Assembly: GCA_016714605.1 (NCBI GenBank)
Contig: JADKDL010000005.1
Location: 124,001 to 188,000 of the forward strand
Source of the DNA: Bacteroidales bacterium
GTDB lineage: Bacteria; Bacteroidota; Bacteroidia; Bacteroidales; UBA1715
Length of the DNA stretch: 64,000 nt
Direction of reading: 5' to 3'
In this document: positions 1 to 6,208 of the stretch, piece after piece
How the letters are laid out: each line of letters opens with the position of its first letter
Position numbering within the stretch: position 1 is the stretch's first letter
Notes under the pieces: generated by a model
What the model was told of the DNA's origin: nothing
The model's database searches: none
Seen by the model: the letters and a program-made list of their open reading frames with translations, nothing else
Position numbers and translations under genes: made by a program

Positions 1-480
1 GTATCTAAAAGAGTTGAAGAGTTATTCGAAAATCCAATTAAAATAAAAGACCATAGTTCATTGCTGTATTTACATCATTATTTGTTTCAAGATGTTTACG
101 AATGGGCGGGAAAAGAAAGAACTGTAAATATCAGTAAAAATGGGAAGCCATTTTTTGAAGGAGAACGTTTTTCTTTTGCTTTTCAGTTTATTGATAATCT
201 TCTTATAGAATATCGAAATATTAGTAAAACTAAGAAAAATGAGCTTGCATTTAAATTAGCCGAAATTTTAGATAATGTAAATTTCTTACACCCATTCAGA
301 GAAGGAAATGGACGTACACAAAGGGAGTTTGTAAGGTTAATGGCTTTAGAAAAAGATTTAAAATTAAATCTCAATCCGCCTGACAATAAAAGTGTATATG
401 AACGATATATGTATGGTACGATTAATAGCGATGTGAAAGTATTGACAGAATTGATACTTGAACTAATTGAAAAAAAATAA
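1..480 (+). CDS. Fic/DOC family protein, 5' end cut off by window edge
   Basis: The frame is open from base 1, so the N-terminus lies outside the window; the first in-frame start (TTG at 61) is not the real one. The Fic core is clear: HPFREGNGRTQREF fits the HPFx(D/E)GNGR consensus that binds ATP and holds the catalytic His. Fic enzymes transfer AMP or other phosphate-containing groups to hydroxyl side chains of target proteins. No inhibitory (S/T)xxxE(G/N) helix is visible in this portion, so whether it is self-inhibited or paired with a small antitoxin cannot be decided here. It sits beside two toxin-antitoxin pairs, which fits a toxin or defence role. The family call is secure; the target is unknown. 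Confidence 0.88.
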   Translation, partial: VSKRVEELFENPIKIKDHSSLLYLHHYLFQDVYEWAGKERTVNISKNGKPFFEGERFSFAFQFIDNLLIEYRNISKTKKNELAFKLAEILDNVNFLHPFREGNGRTQREFVRLMALEKDLKLNLNPPDNKSVYERYMYGTINSDVKVLTELILELIEKK

Positions 481-523
481 GAACGAAAGCATAACAGCCA
501 CTATAAAAATTGCTGTGAAATTA

Positions 524-660
524 CTAGCTCTCCCTTCGGCTCAGTATTCAAGGCCTCTGGCCTGATTTAAGATTTTTCCACCAACTCCACACCACCCAAA
601 AGCACAAACAAAAAACAGCATTTTGCTTTGCCAATTTCAATGAATAAAAGTAATTTTAGA
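524..660. repeat. Interspersed repeat, copy 1 (degenerate 5' hairpin)
   Basis: This is the first of three long copies of a ~140-150 bp repeat that follows each toxin gene in this region. It holds the hairpin AGGCC-tct-GGCCT, a C-rich tract (G-rich on the minus strand), and a conserved 3' part containing AGCATTTTGCT and GAATAAAAGTAA. Its 5' GAAGC/GCTTC hairpin is largely lost compared with the other copies. Confidence 0.8.
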
Positions 661-737
661 AGAGATTATAGAGTTGATTTTTTAATTTGAATAACTAAAA
701 AACAAATAGTAATCGAAAGACAATAATTAAAACACAT

Positions 738-745
738 TATATTTG
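738..745 (+). promoter_or_regulatory. Bacteroidota -7 box upstream of the antitoxin
   Basis: TATATTTG matches the Bacteroidota -7 consensus TAnnTTTG and lies about 22 bases before the ATG at 767. No good TTTG -33 element is seen at the usual spacing. It argues against translation starting at the upstream TTG at 743, which overlaps the box. Confidence 0.45.
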
Positions 746-766
746 CATAGTATAAAGATTAAAGCC

Positions 767-1009
767 ATGAATATACAAACAAGAAAACTTAATCTAATAG
801 AAGAGTTTTTAAGAATCTCCGATTTGAGTATCATTGAGAAACTAGAATCTGTAATTAGAATAGAGAAAAACAAACAAAATGACGAAGAGTTAAAACCTAT
901 TTCATTGAATGAATTCCATGACATAATTAACCAAGCGAAAAAAGACAAAGCAAACGGTAGAGTTATTTCACATGATGAATTAAAAAAGAAAGTCAAATCA
1001 TGGAAATAA
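767..1009 (+). CDS. Antitoxin of a RelE/ParE-type toxin-antitoxin pair
   Basis: This 80-residue acidic and basic mixed protein lies directly upstream of a RelE/ParE-family toxin and overlaps it by 10 bases. That order and coupling are standard for type II antitoxins, which bind the toxin through an extended C-terminus and repress the operon through an N-terminal DNA-binding part. The C-terminal half (ISLNEFHDII, then ISHDELKKKVKSW) resembles the antitoxins that accompany ParE-like toxins in Bacteroidota. I chose the ATG at 767 because the upstream TTG lies within the putative -7 box. The antitoxin role rests mainly on context; the DNA-binding fold is not assigned. Confidence 0.72.
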   Translation: MNIQTRKLNLIEEFLRISDLSIIEKLESVIRIEKNKQNDEELKPISLNEFHDIINQAKKDKANGRVISHDELKKKVKSWK

Positions 1010-1308
1010 AAATTGAATGGTCTGAATTATCTACAAAACAATTGAACGATATTTATTATTACTACTCCCATAAAGCCAACCCTAGAATAGCTAAGAAAAT
1101 TGTAAATAAAATTATTGAAAGAGTTGGAGTGCTACTAAATAATCCTTTATCAGGAACCAAAGAAGAACTTCTAAATGACATGCCAGAAGATTTCAGATAT
1201 TTAGTAGAAAGCAATTATAAGATTATTTATTGGCTCGAAAATGAAACAATTACAATTGCATCAGTGTTTGATTGTCGTTTAAATCCTGAGAAAATCAAAA
1301 AACTATAA
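1000..1308 (+). CDS. RelE/ParE family toxin
   Basis: A 102-residue protein with the RelE/ParE layout: an N-terminal helical hairpin (WSELSTKQLNDIYYYYS), a central helix ending in NNPLSGTKEEL, then the strand pair RYLVESNYKIIYWLENETITIASVFDCRLNP. Family members either cleave mRNA on the ribosome (RelE) or poison DNA gyrase (ParE). The motif RYLVESNYKIIYW is more common in the ParE-like branch, but the target cannot be settled from sequence. The gene overlaps its antitoxin by 10 bases, implying translational coupling. It is followed by copy 2 of the interspersed repeat. Confidence 0.85.
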   Translation: MEIKIEWSELSTKQLNDIYYYYSHKANPRIAKKIVNKIIERVGVLLNNPLSGTKEELLNDMPEDFRYLVESNYKIIYWLENETITIASVFDCRLNPEKIKKL

Positions 1309-1310
1309 TC

Positions 1311-1463
1311 CCCCGTTAGCCCAAGCGTCTTCGCTTCATCTCAGTATTCAAAGCCTCTTGCCTGATTTAAGATTTTTCACACCAACCCAACCACCTACCC
1401 AAAACCACAAACAAAAAAAACAGCATTTTGCTTTGCGTGTTTCATTGAATAAAAGTAAATTAA
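1311..1463. repeat. Interspersed repeat, copy 2
   Basis: The copy begins CCCCGTTAGCC two bases after the toxin stop codon. It carries the AAGCG/CGCTT hairpin, the line AGTATTCAAAGCCTCTTGCCTGA, a C-rich tract and the conserved AGCATTTTGCT plus GAATAAAAGTAA end. It fills most of the 304 bases between the toxin and the next antitoxin. The remaining ~150 bases hold a small GCCAT-ATGGC hairpin and TATATTTAC, a weak -7-like box, before the antitoxin. Confidence 0.85.
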
Positions 1464-1612
1464 GGTGAAAATAAACTGGTATGAACAGAGCATGTAAATA
1501 AAAGTTCCAATTGATTTGATATTTGGAACAAAAAAAGAAGCCATACTCAAGCCATAAAAAAATGGCATTGAATAAAAAAAATAAATGTTGTATATTTACA
1601 AAAAATAGTAAC

Positions 1613-1852
1613 ATGGGTTTAGCATTGACAAACAATACGATAGATAAGTATTTTGGTTTTCTTAGCAGAATTGATAATGATTCTAAAAAGAAAATGATTA
1701 TTAAATTGACCGAATCTATTGAAACAAAAGAAGAGCCGAGGTTTAATTTGGGAAGTTTGTTTGGAGCGTGGGAAGACAATAAAGATTCTGACGAAATAAT
1801 AAAAGAAATCAAGAATGCACGAGTAAACAACAAAAACATTACAGGCTTCTAA
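1613..1852 (+). CDS. VapB-like antitoxin
   Basis: This 79-residue protein directly precedes a PIN-domain toxin; its stop overlaps the toxin start by one base (TAATG), a typical coupled arrangement. The C-terminal stretch with FGAWEDNKDSDEIIKEIKNAR is the usual toxin-binding tail: the family often has the form 'LFGAWkdd...i..ir..R' in which the terminal Arg enters the PIN active site. The frame is open further upstream, but the ATG at 1613 gives the usual antitoxin size and lies after the promoter-like sequence. VapB antitoxins neutralise the ribonuclease and autorepress the operon. Confidence 0.8.
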   Translation: MGLALTNNTIDKYFGFLSRIDNDSKKKMIIKLTESIETKEEPRFNLGSLFGAWEDNKDSDEIIKEIKNARVNNKNITGF

Positions 1853-2250
1853 TGAGATATTTACTCGACACTAATATTTGCATTCATTTTTTTAAAGGGA
1901 AATACAATCTTGCTGAAAAAATTGAAAAAGAAGGAATTAACAATTTTGCCATATCTGAAATAACTTTGGCTGAATTAGTTTTTGGTGCAGAAAATAGTAT
2001 GTATCCAGAAAAAAATCATAAAATCGTTGAAGTTTTCACTAAACAGATAACTATTTTACCAATTTTTGATTCAATCTTAATTTATGGGAAAGAAAAAGCT
2101 AGATTAAGAAAATCTGGCACAATGATAAGTGACTTTGATCTTTTAATAGCTTGCACTTCGGTCGAAAAAGATTTAATTATGGTTACCGAAAATGTAGGTG
2201 AATTCGAAAGAATTGCGAACATTAAGATTGAGAATTGGATAACCAGATGA
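1852..2250 (+). CDS. VapC-like PIN-domain ribonuclease toxin
   Basis: A 132-residue PIN-domain protein of standard length. The first acidic residue is in YLLDTNICIHF, the second in ISEITLAELVFGA, and the third in SDFDLLIACTS, giving the Asp/Glu set that binds Mg2+ or Mn2+ for RNA cleavage. The C-terminus (LIMVTENVGEFERI) matches the VapC pattern 'l.lvT.N..df..i'. VapC toxins usually cut tRNA or rRNA. It is coupled to the preceding antitoxin and followed within 15 bases by copy 3 of the repeat. Confidence 0.92.
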   Translation: MRYLLDTNICIHFFKGKYNLAEKIEKEGINNFAISEITLAELVFGAENSMYPEKNHKIVEVFTKQITILPIFDSILIYGKEKARLRKSGTMISDFDLLIACTSVEKDLIMVTENVGEFERIANIKIENWITR

Positions 2251-2263
2251 GAAATTTCCAGTG

Positions 2264-2419
2264 CTCCCGTTAGCCTAAGCATCCTCGCTTCGGCTCAGTA
2301 TTCAAAGCCTCTTGCCTGATTTAAGATTCTTCCCACCAACCCCACCACCCACCCAAAAGCACAAACAAAAAAACAGCATTTTGCTTTGCCTATTTCATTG
2401 AATAAAAGTAATTTTAGAT
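2264..2419. repeat. Interspersed repeat, copy 3, with G-rich minus strand
   Basis: This is the longest clear copy: GTTAGCCTAAGC, a GCTTCGGC hairpin arm, AGTATTCAAAGCCTCTTGCCTGA, a C-rich tract at 2332-2354 that reads as five runs of three or more G on the minus strand, and the conserved AGCATTTTGCT end. Together with the palindrome at 2441-2455 it accounts for most of the 385-base gap before the sigma-factor gene; nothing else recognisable is there. Confidence 0.85.
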
Positions 2420-2440
2420 ACTGAAAATAGTCCCTTAGTT

Positions 2441-2455
2441 CAAGTTTGTAACTTG
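2441..2455. repeat. Short palindrome CAAGTT-TGT-AACTTG
   Basis: A perfect 6-bp stem with a 3-base loop, preceded by CCCTTAGTT. It resembles one arm of the short palindromic repeats scattered between Bacteroidota genes. A truncated relative (CCCGCTAGTTCGTGTTTG) lies at about 4651-4672. Confidence 0.5.
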
Positions 2456-2635
2456 GAATATACAAAGTAAATACTAAAGATTATTTTATTAGGTACGAGC
2501 TAAAAGGTAGTGCCATCTAGAGTCTCCCCCCGATTTGCAGATTGTTTAAATTCAAGAAAAAAATGAATAAAAAACTGCAACCATTTATTTTTTTTACATC
2601 TTTGATGTAGAGAAACAAATTGAATGTAAAAAAAT

Positions 2636-3625
2636 ATGGATTATTCAAGCGTGTACAAAGAAAATATAGGGAAGGTAATCGGTGTTTGCTATCGGTATGT
2701 AAAGAATAAGGAAATAGCCGAAGATTTAGCCCATGAGGTATTTATTACTGCAATAGAAAAAATTAAAACATTCAAAGGCCTAGGAAGTATTGATGCATGG
2801 ATATATCGAATTGCAGTAAATACTTCATTACAGTATATCAGAAAACAAAAAGGAAATATGATTTTTTTAGACAACTTGGTTATTGATGATAATGTAAATG
2901 AGGAGCATGATAATGAAAATTCCGAATTAGATATTATTAAACAAACAGACTTTTCGGTAGACGAACTTTTAGATGTAATCAATTGCATTCCCGAACATCA
3001 CAAAATTGTATTCAATCTTTATGTGATTGACAACTTCACTCATGTTCAGATTGCAAACTTGCTAAATATAAGTCAAGGCACTTCTAAATCGCATTTATCG
3101 AGAGCAAGAAAAAAAATTCAAAAAATACTTTATTCGAAGGCTATCAATAAGGATGAGAAAAAAGATAGAAATAAACTATTATTATTATTTATTTTCCCTT
3201 GCAACAAAAGAATTATTGATTCAATCTACAAAAAAAGATTTCGAAATTTTGAATTGACACCTTCAGCTTCACCACGTTTCAATTCAGTCGATTTTAGCGA
3301 TATTTTCAAACATCAAATAAAACAAAATATTGTAAAAGCAATGATTGGAATAATTGGAATTGCTTTATTATTGTTTATGGTAAATTCATTTTACAAAAAC
3401 GTACCGATTGTAGATAGTAAAATAAAAACGCAATCGGAATATACTATTGAGACAAAACTCGATGAACCAATTATTAAAGATTCGATAGAGGTGAAAATAA
3501 ATGATAAAAAATCAAATTCAACGACAACGGAAAAACCAATAATTGTAATTAAGAAAATAATAAAACACAAAACAATAATAGTTAGAGATACCCTAAAAAA
3601 AAATACTCATGCAGATGAATTATAA
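2636..3625 (+). CDS. ECF sigma-70 family factor with membrane-anchored C-terminal extension
   Basis: Residues 1-75 form sigma region 2 (YKENIGKVIGVCYRYVKNKEIAEDLAHEVF, then IDAWIYRIAVNTSLQYIRK), and residues 108-165 form region 4 with its helix-turn-helix (THVQIANLLNISQGTSKSHLSRARKKI). Unlike ordinary ECF factors of ~180 residues, it runs on to 329 residues, with a predicted transmembrane helix at about 232-252 (AMIGIIGIALLLFMV) and a Lys/Thr-rich tail on the far side. This fuses a sigma factor to what is usually a separate anti-sigma or anchor domain, suggesting membrane sequestration (inference). The genes just downstream encode surface-type proteins, possible targets. The last bases overlap the ATG of the next gene. 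Confidence 0.85.
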   Translation: MDYSSVYKENIGKVIGVCYRYVKNKEIAEDLAHEVFITAIEKIKTFKGLGSIDAWIYRIAVNTSLQYIRKQKGNMIFLDNLVIDDNVNEEHDNENSELDIIKQTDFSVDELLDVINCIPEHHKIVFNLYVIDNFTHVQIANLLNISQGTSKSHLSRARKKIQKILYSKAINKDEKKDRNKLLLLFIFPCNKRIIDSIYKKRFRNFELTPSASPRFNSVDFSDIFKHQIKQNIVKAMIGIIGIALLLFMVNSFYKNVPIVDSKIKTQSEYTIETKLDEPIIKDSIEVKINDKKSNSTTTEKPIIVIKKIIKHKTIIVRDTLKKNTHADEL

Positions 3626-3934
3626 ATTTATAGTATTTGTAGTGTTTTACTAATAGTCAATGTTTTTCTATAAATGCACAAAAGCATAAGAAAAGGAGAT
3701 ACTGTTTTTGTGTATGAGGAAATAGTGGTTTACGATACCGTTTTTGTTTACGAAACGGTGAAAGAAACTACGATAGATGAAGTTTATACTCTTACCAAAG
3801 CCAAGAGTTTGAATATACTTCAACTAGATACTATAAACAATACTGCAAATTTATTAATTATTTCCGATGGAAAAACTGCAACCATTTCGCTAGAAAACAT
3901 CATACTTAAAAGAAACATAAAAAATATAGAAAGT
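3615..3934 (+). pseudogene. Small secreted protein with DTVFVYE repeats, frameshifted at its signal peptide
   Basis: An ATG at 3615 starts MNYKFIVFVVF, a signal-peptide-like sequence, but the frame stops at 3653. The continuation LLIVNVF and then KGDTVFVYEEIVVYDTVFVYETV lies in other frames, so at least two single-base shifts separate the leader from the body. The body has two tandem DTVFVYE-type units, a motif seen in periplasmic parts of Bacteroidota sigma-factor neighbours. From 3674 the frame runs without a stop into the next gene, so this could instead be the N-terminal part of one longer protein. The function is unknown. Confidence 0.5.
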
Positions 3935-4593
3935 ATGAAAAAGCTAACATTTTTTGGAGTAGTGCTCTTTGCATTAAAAAGTATGGTATTTGCACAAACC
4001 GAGTTTGAAATTTCGCTTGGGGGAGGTATTTGGTATGAAAGTACAAATATTGAATACATAGACAAACCAACCTCGCCATTAGCTGGTATTGGAATATATG
4101 GAAGTAGAAGTTTATTAAAAGGAAATATTAAAATAAAAACAGGTGTGAACTATAATTTTTTACTCAGCACCGGAGATTATAAATTTGATGGAACAACCGG
4201 TGTTGGGCATTCTAGTCAGGGAATAGAATATGGATATATAAATGAAAACTTTGGGCACAATTTTCTTTGTATTTCAATACCTGTTTATTTATATTTTAGC
4301 AAGTATAAATTAAAACCTTTCATAGGTTGTAATTACAACCATCTTCAGTCGCAAAGTTGGACTGCTTGGAGTGGAAAAAACGTCATGATTTCAAATAATT
4401 TTTTGGATTAAATTATGGACTTGAATTTCAAATTTCAAATAGATTTTCTACAAATTTGATGTTTACAAATAATCTTACGAAAGATTTGGATATGGCAACA
4501 GGAGAATCCGGAACTAATATATACGAATTGCAATGGTTTAAGAATAATCAATTGATACTATCACTCTCATACAAATTCAAAAAAATTGATTGA
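3935..4593 (+). CDS. Outer-membrane beta-barrel protein, frameshifted near 4402
   Basis: The protein starts MKKLTFFGVVLFALKSMVFAQ, a signal peptide, followed by alternating strands (FEISLGGGIWYE, KTGVNYNFLLS, PFIGCNYNHL) typical of the small 8-stranded porin-like barrels of Bacteroidota. The frame stops at 4411, but another frame continues YGLEFQISNRFSTNLMF to a final strand ILSLSYKF and a stop at 4593, exactly where a barrel should end. One missing T in the T6 run at 4399-4404 restores the frame. The frame is open upstream to 3674. It ends just before a hairpin terminator. Likely a surface protein controlled by the adjacent sigma factor (inference). Confidence 0.65.
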
Positions 4594-4612
4594 AATATCT
4601 AAAAAAAATGAG

Positions 4613-4638
4613 AAAGCCAAGCAGAAATGTTTGGCTTT
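4613..4638 (+). terminator. Rho-independent-like hairpin after the barrel gene
   Basis: AAAGCCAA (4613-4620) pairs perfectly with TTGGCTTT (4631-4638) around a 10-base loop and ends in a T run. It lies 20 bases after the reconstructed barrel stop codon. Confidence 0.6.
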
Positions 4639-4853
4639 TGATACTCCCCCGCTAGTTCGTGTTTGCCCCCAAAACCCCTAATTCTTTTACAAAGTAAGGC
4701 TTTTAGCCTGACCCAATTTATGAAGAACAAGCTTTTTCGTCTATGCATCCCAAGCATCAAACTAATTTTTTCAAAAAAATTCTCCCCCCTCACACAATAT
4801 ACCCCAAAACTTCCACGTTTCCTTCCTAATAATTAATCTAAAACACTATAACC

Positions 4854-5600
4854 ATGGCAAGTACAACCGAACAAGGGCACAACCGTAATGCTGCAAATTT
4901 CGAGAAACTTATTATCAATTGCACTTCCTACGGCACTGCCTACAACCCTAGCAAAGCTTCATTAAAACTTGAAGCACTCCAAAACCTTTCAACCGCTGCT
5001 AATGGCAGCATTACCACCATCAACACCCTCACTGCCGATTACAAAAACGCAGTTTCGGCAAGAGTTACTGCTTTCAAAGCTTTAGACAAACTCATCACCC
5101 GTGTCAGCAATGCCTTGAAAGCATCAGACACCCCCCAACAAGTAGACGACTCGGCTAAAACTATTCTTCGCAAACTACAAGGTCGTAGGGCTAACCCTAA
5201 AAAAACAAAAGAAGAGAAACTTGCTGCTGCCGATGCCGGTAAAGCTATCGTTGAAATATCATCATCTCAAATGAGCTTCGATAGTCGTTTAGATAATCTC
5301 GACAAACTCATAAAACTGCTCGTATCTGTTCCGCAATACAGCCCAAATGAGGAAGAGTTAAAGACCGCATCGCTCACTGCCCTCTATAACGACCTAAAAT
5401 CTAAAAACATAGCAATAATCAATGCCGAAACTTCGCTATCAAACGCCCGTATTGCCCGAAACGAAGTAATGTATAAAGAAATCCTAGGCTTAGTCGATGT
5501 AGCTATCGACGTTAAAACCTACATAAAATCGGTATTTGGTGCAACCAGTCCCCAGTATAAAGCAATAAGCAGCTTAAAATTTACGAACTACAACAATTAA
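4854..5600 (+). CDS. Conserved Bacteroidota hypothetical protein, helical, unknown function
   Basis: A 248-residue soluble protein without a signal peptide or membrane segment, rich in Ala, Lys, Asn and Ser and predicted mostly helical. Recognisable stretches are NFEKLIINCTSYGTAYNPSK, LITRVSNALKASDT, KLQGRRANPKKTKEEK and ISSSQMSFDSRLDNLDKL. I recognise it as a family that recurs in Bacteroidota genomes without assigned function. Its codon use is richer in C-ending codons and its base composition is higher in GC than the neighbours, suggesting acquisition by transfer. The stop codon is followed immediately by a 21-bp tandem repeat array, an association worth testing across genomes. Confidence 0.75.
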   Translation: MASTTEQGHNRNAANFEKLIINCTSYGTAYNPSKASLKLEALQNLSTAANGSITTINTLTADYKNAVSARVTAFKALDKLITRVSNALKASDTPQQVDDSAKTILRKLQGRRANPKKTKEEKLAAADAGKAIVEISSSQMSFDSRLDNLDKLIKLLVSVPQYSPNEEELKTASLTALYNDLKSKNIAIINAETSLSNARIARNEVMYKEILGLVDVAIDVKTYIKSVFGATSPQYKAISSLKFTNYNN

Positions 5601-5933
5601 GTTACAATGAACATCGTACTTTATGCAATAGCCACCAAATAAGTTACAATAGGCTTCGTACTTTATGTAGCCACCAAATAAGTTACAATGAGCTTCGTAC
5701 TTTATGAAATGACCACCAAATAAGTTACAATAGGCTTCATACTTTATGCAATAGCCACCAAATAAGTTGCAGTAGCCTTCCTAACTTATGGAATGACCAC
5801 CAAATAAGTTACAATAAGCTTCGTACTTTATGGAATAACGATCATATTTTATACAGTAGTCTTCCTTGTTTATGGAATGACTGCTGTATTTCATGCAATA
5901 ATCTCCGAATATATTGCAATAGTCTTTTGTAAA
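5601..5933. repeat. 21-bp tandem repeat array (16 units, organised as 42-bp pairs)
   Basis: Starting on the base after the preceding stop codon, 16 consecutive units of 21 bases (one of 18) can be laid end to end. They alternate between type A (GTTACAATAGGCTTCGTACTT) minus its last base in some copies and type B (TATGCAATAGCCACCAAATA plus A). The last four units are more diverged. On the minus strand the units read as 7-residue peptides such as KYEAYCN and LFGGHSI. No unique spacers separate the units. With the terminator at 6111-6147, this array explains most of the 608 bases between the flanking genes. Confidence 0.9.
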
Positions 5934-6110
5934 GTTGCAAGGTGGAGTAGAAGAGAGCGTCCACTCTGTCTGCTGAAAGCATTTACGCCCAATCCTATTT
6001 TTATCTATTTTATTTGTGGTTACGAGGAATTGGGGTTTATTCAATTATTATTATTAAGTCGGCAATGAACATTTAAATAAGGAATATATATAGGTTTAGA
6101 TTCAAAACAA

Positions 6111-6147
6111 ACAGACCGCCTTTATAGAAAGTGGTCTGTCTGTTTTT
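6111..6147. terminator. Terminator hairpin between convergent genes
   Basis: ACAGACC (6111-6117) pairs with GGTCTGT (6133-6139), followed by CTG and a six-T run at 6142-6147. An A-rich flank on the other side (CAAAACAA) gives a usable T run on the minus strand, so it may serve both the repeat-side transcript and the minus-strand gene ending at 6209. Confidence 0.65.
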
Positions 6148-6208
6148 TAATTAAAAAAGTTTCTCTTCACCAAATCTTATTTGTGTTTCCTGTGAAGTTT
6201 TGGTTCAT

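Noticed and set aside
743..766. Upstream TTG start for the first antitoxin
   Set aside because: It overlaps the TATATTTG -7 box; the ATG at 767 is a better start.
1348..1839. Minus-strand 163-residue frame
   Set aside because: It lies across repeat copy 2 and the VapB-like gene on the other strand, with Phe/Leu-rich low-complexity sequence typical of an antisense shadow.
524..2419. Integron attC array
   Set aside because: GTTAGCC at the repeat start only loosely resembles the attC core, no matching RYYYAAC partner was found at a consistent position, and no integrase is in the window.
5601..5933. CRISPR array
   Set aside because: The 21-bp units follow each other without unique spacers and no cas genes are near. 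It is a plain tandem repeat.
5781..6044. Minus-strand 87-residue coding frame
   Set aside because: It is the tandem array read backward plus flanking DNA, has a stop within one unit, and lacks a start context. Kept only as an observation about the repeat.
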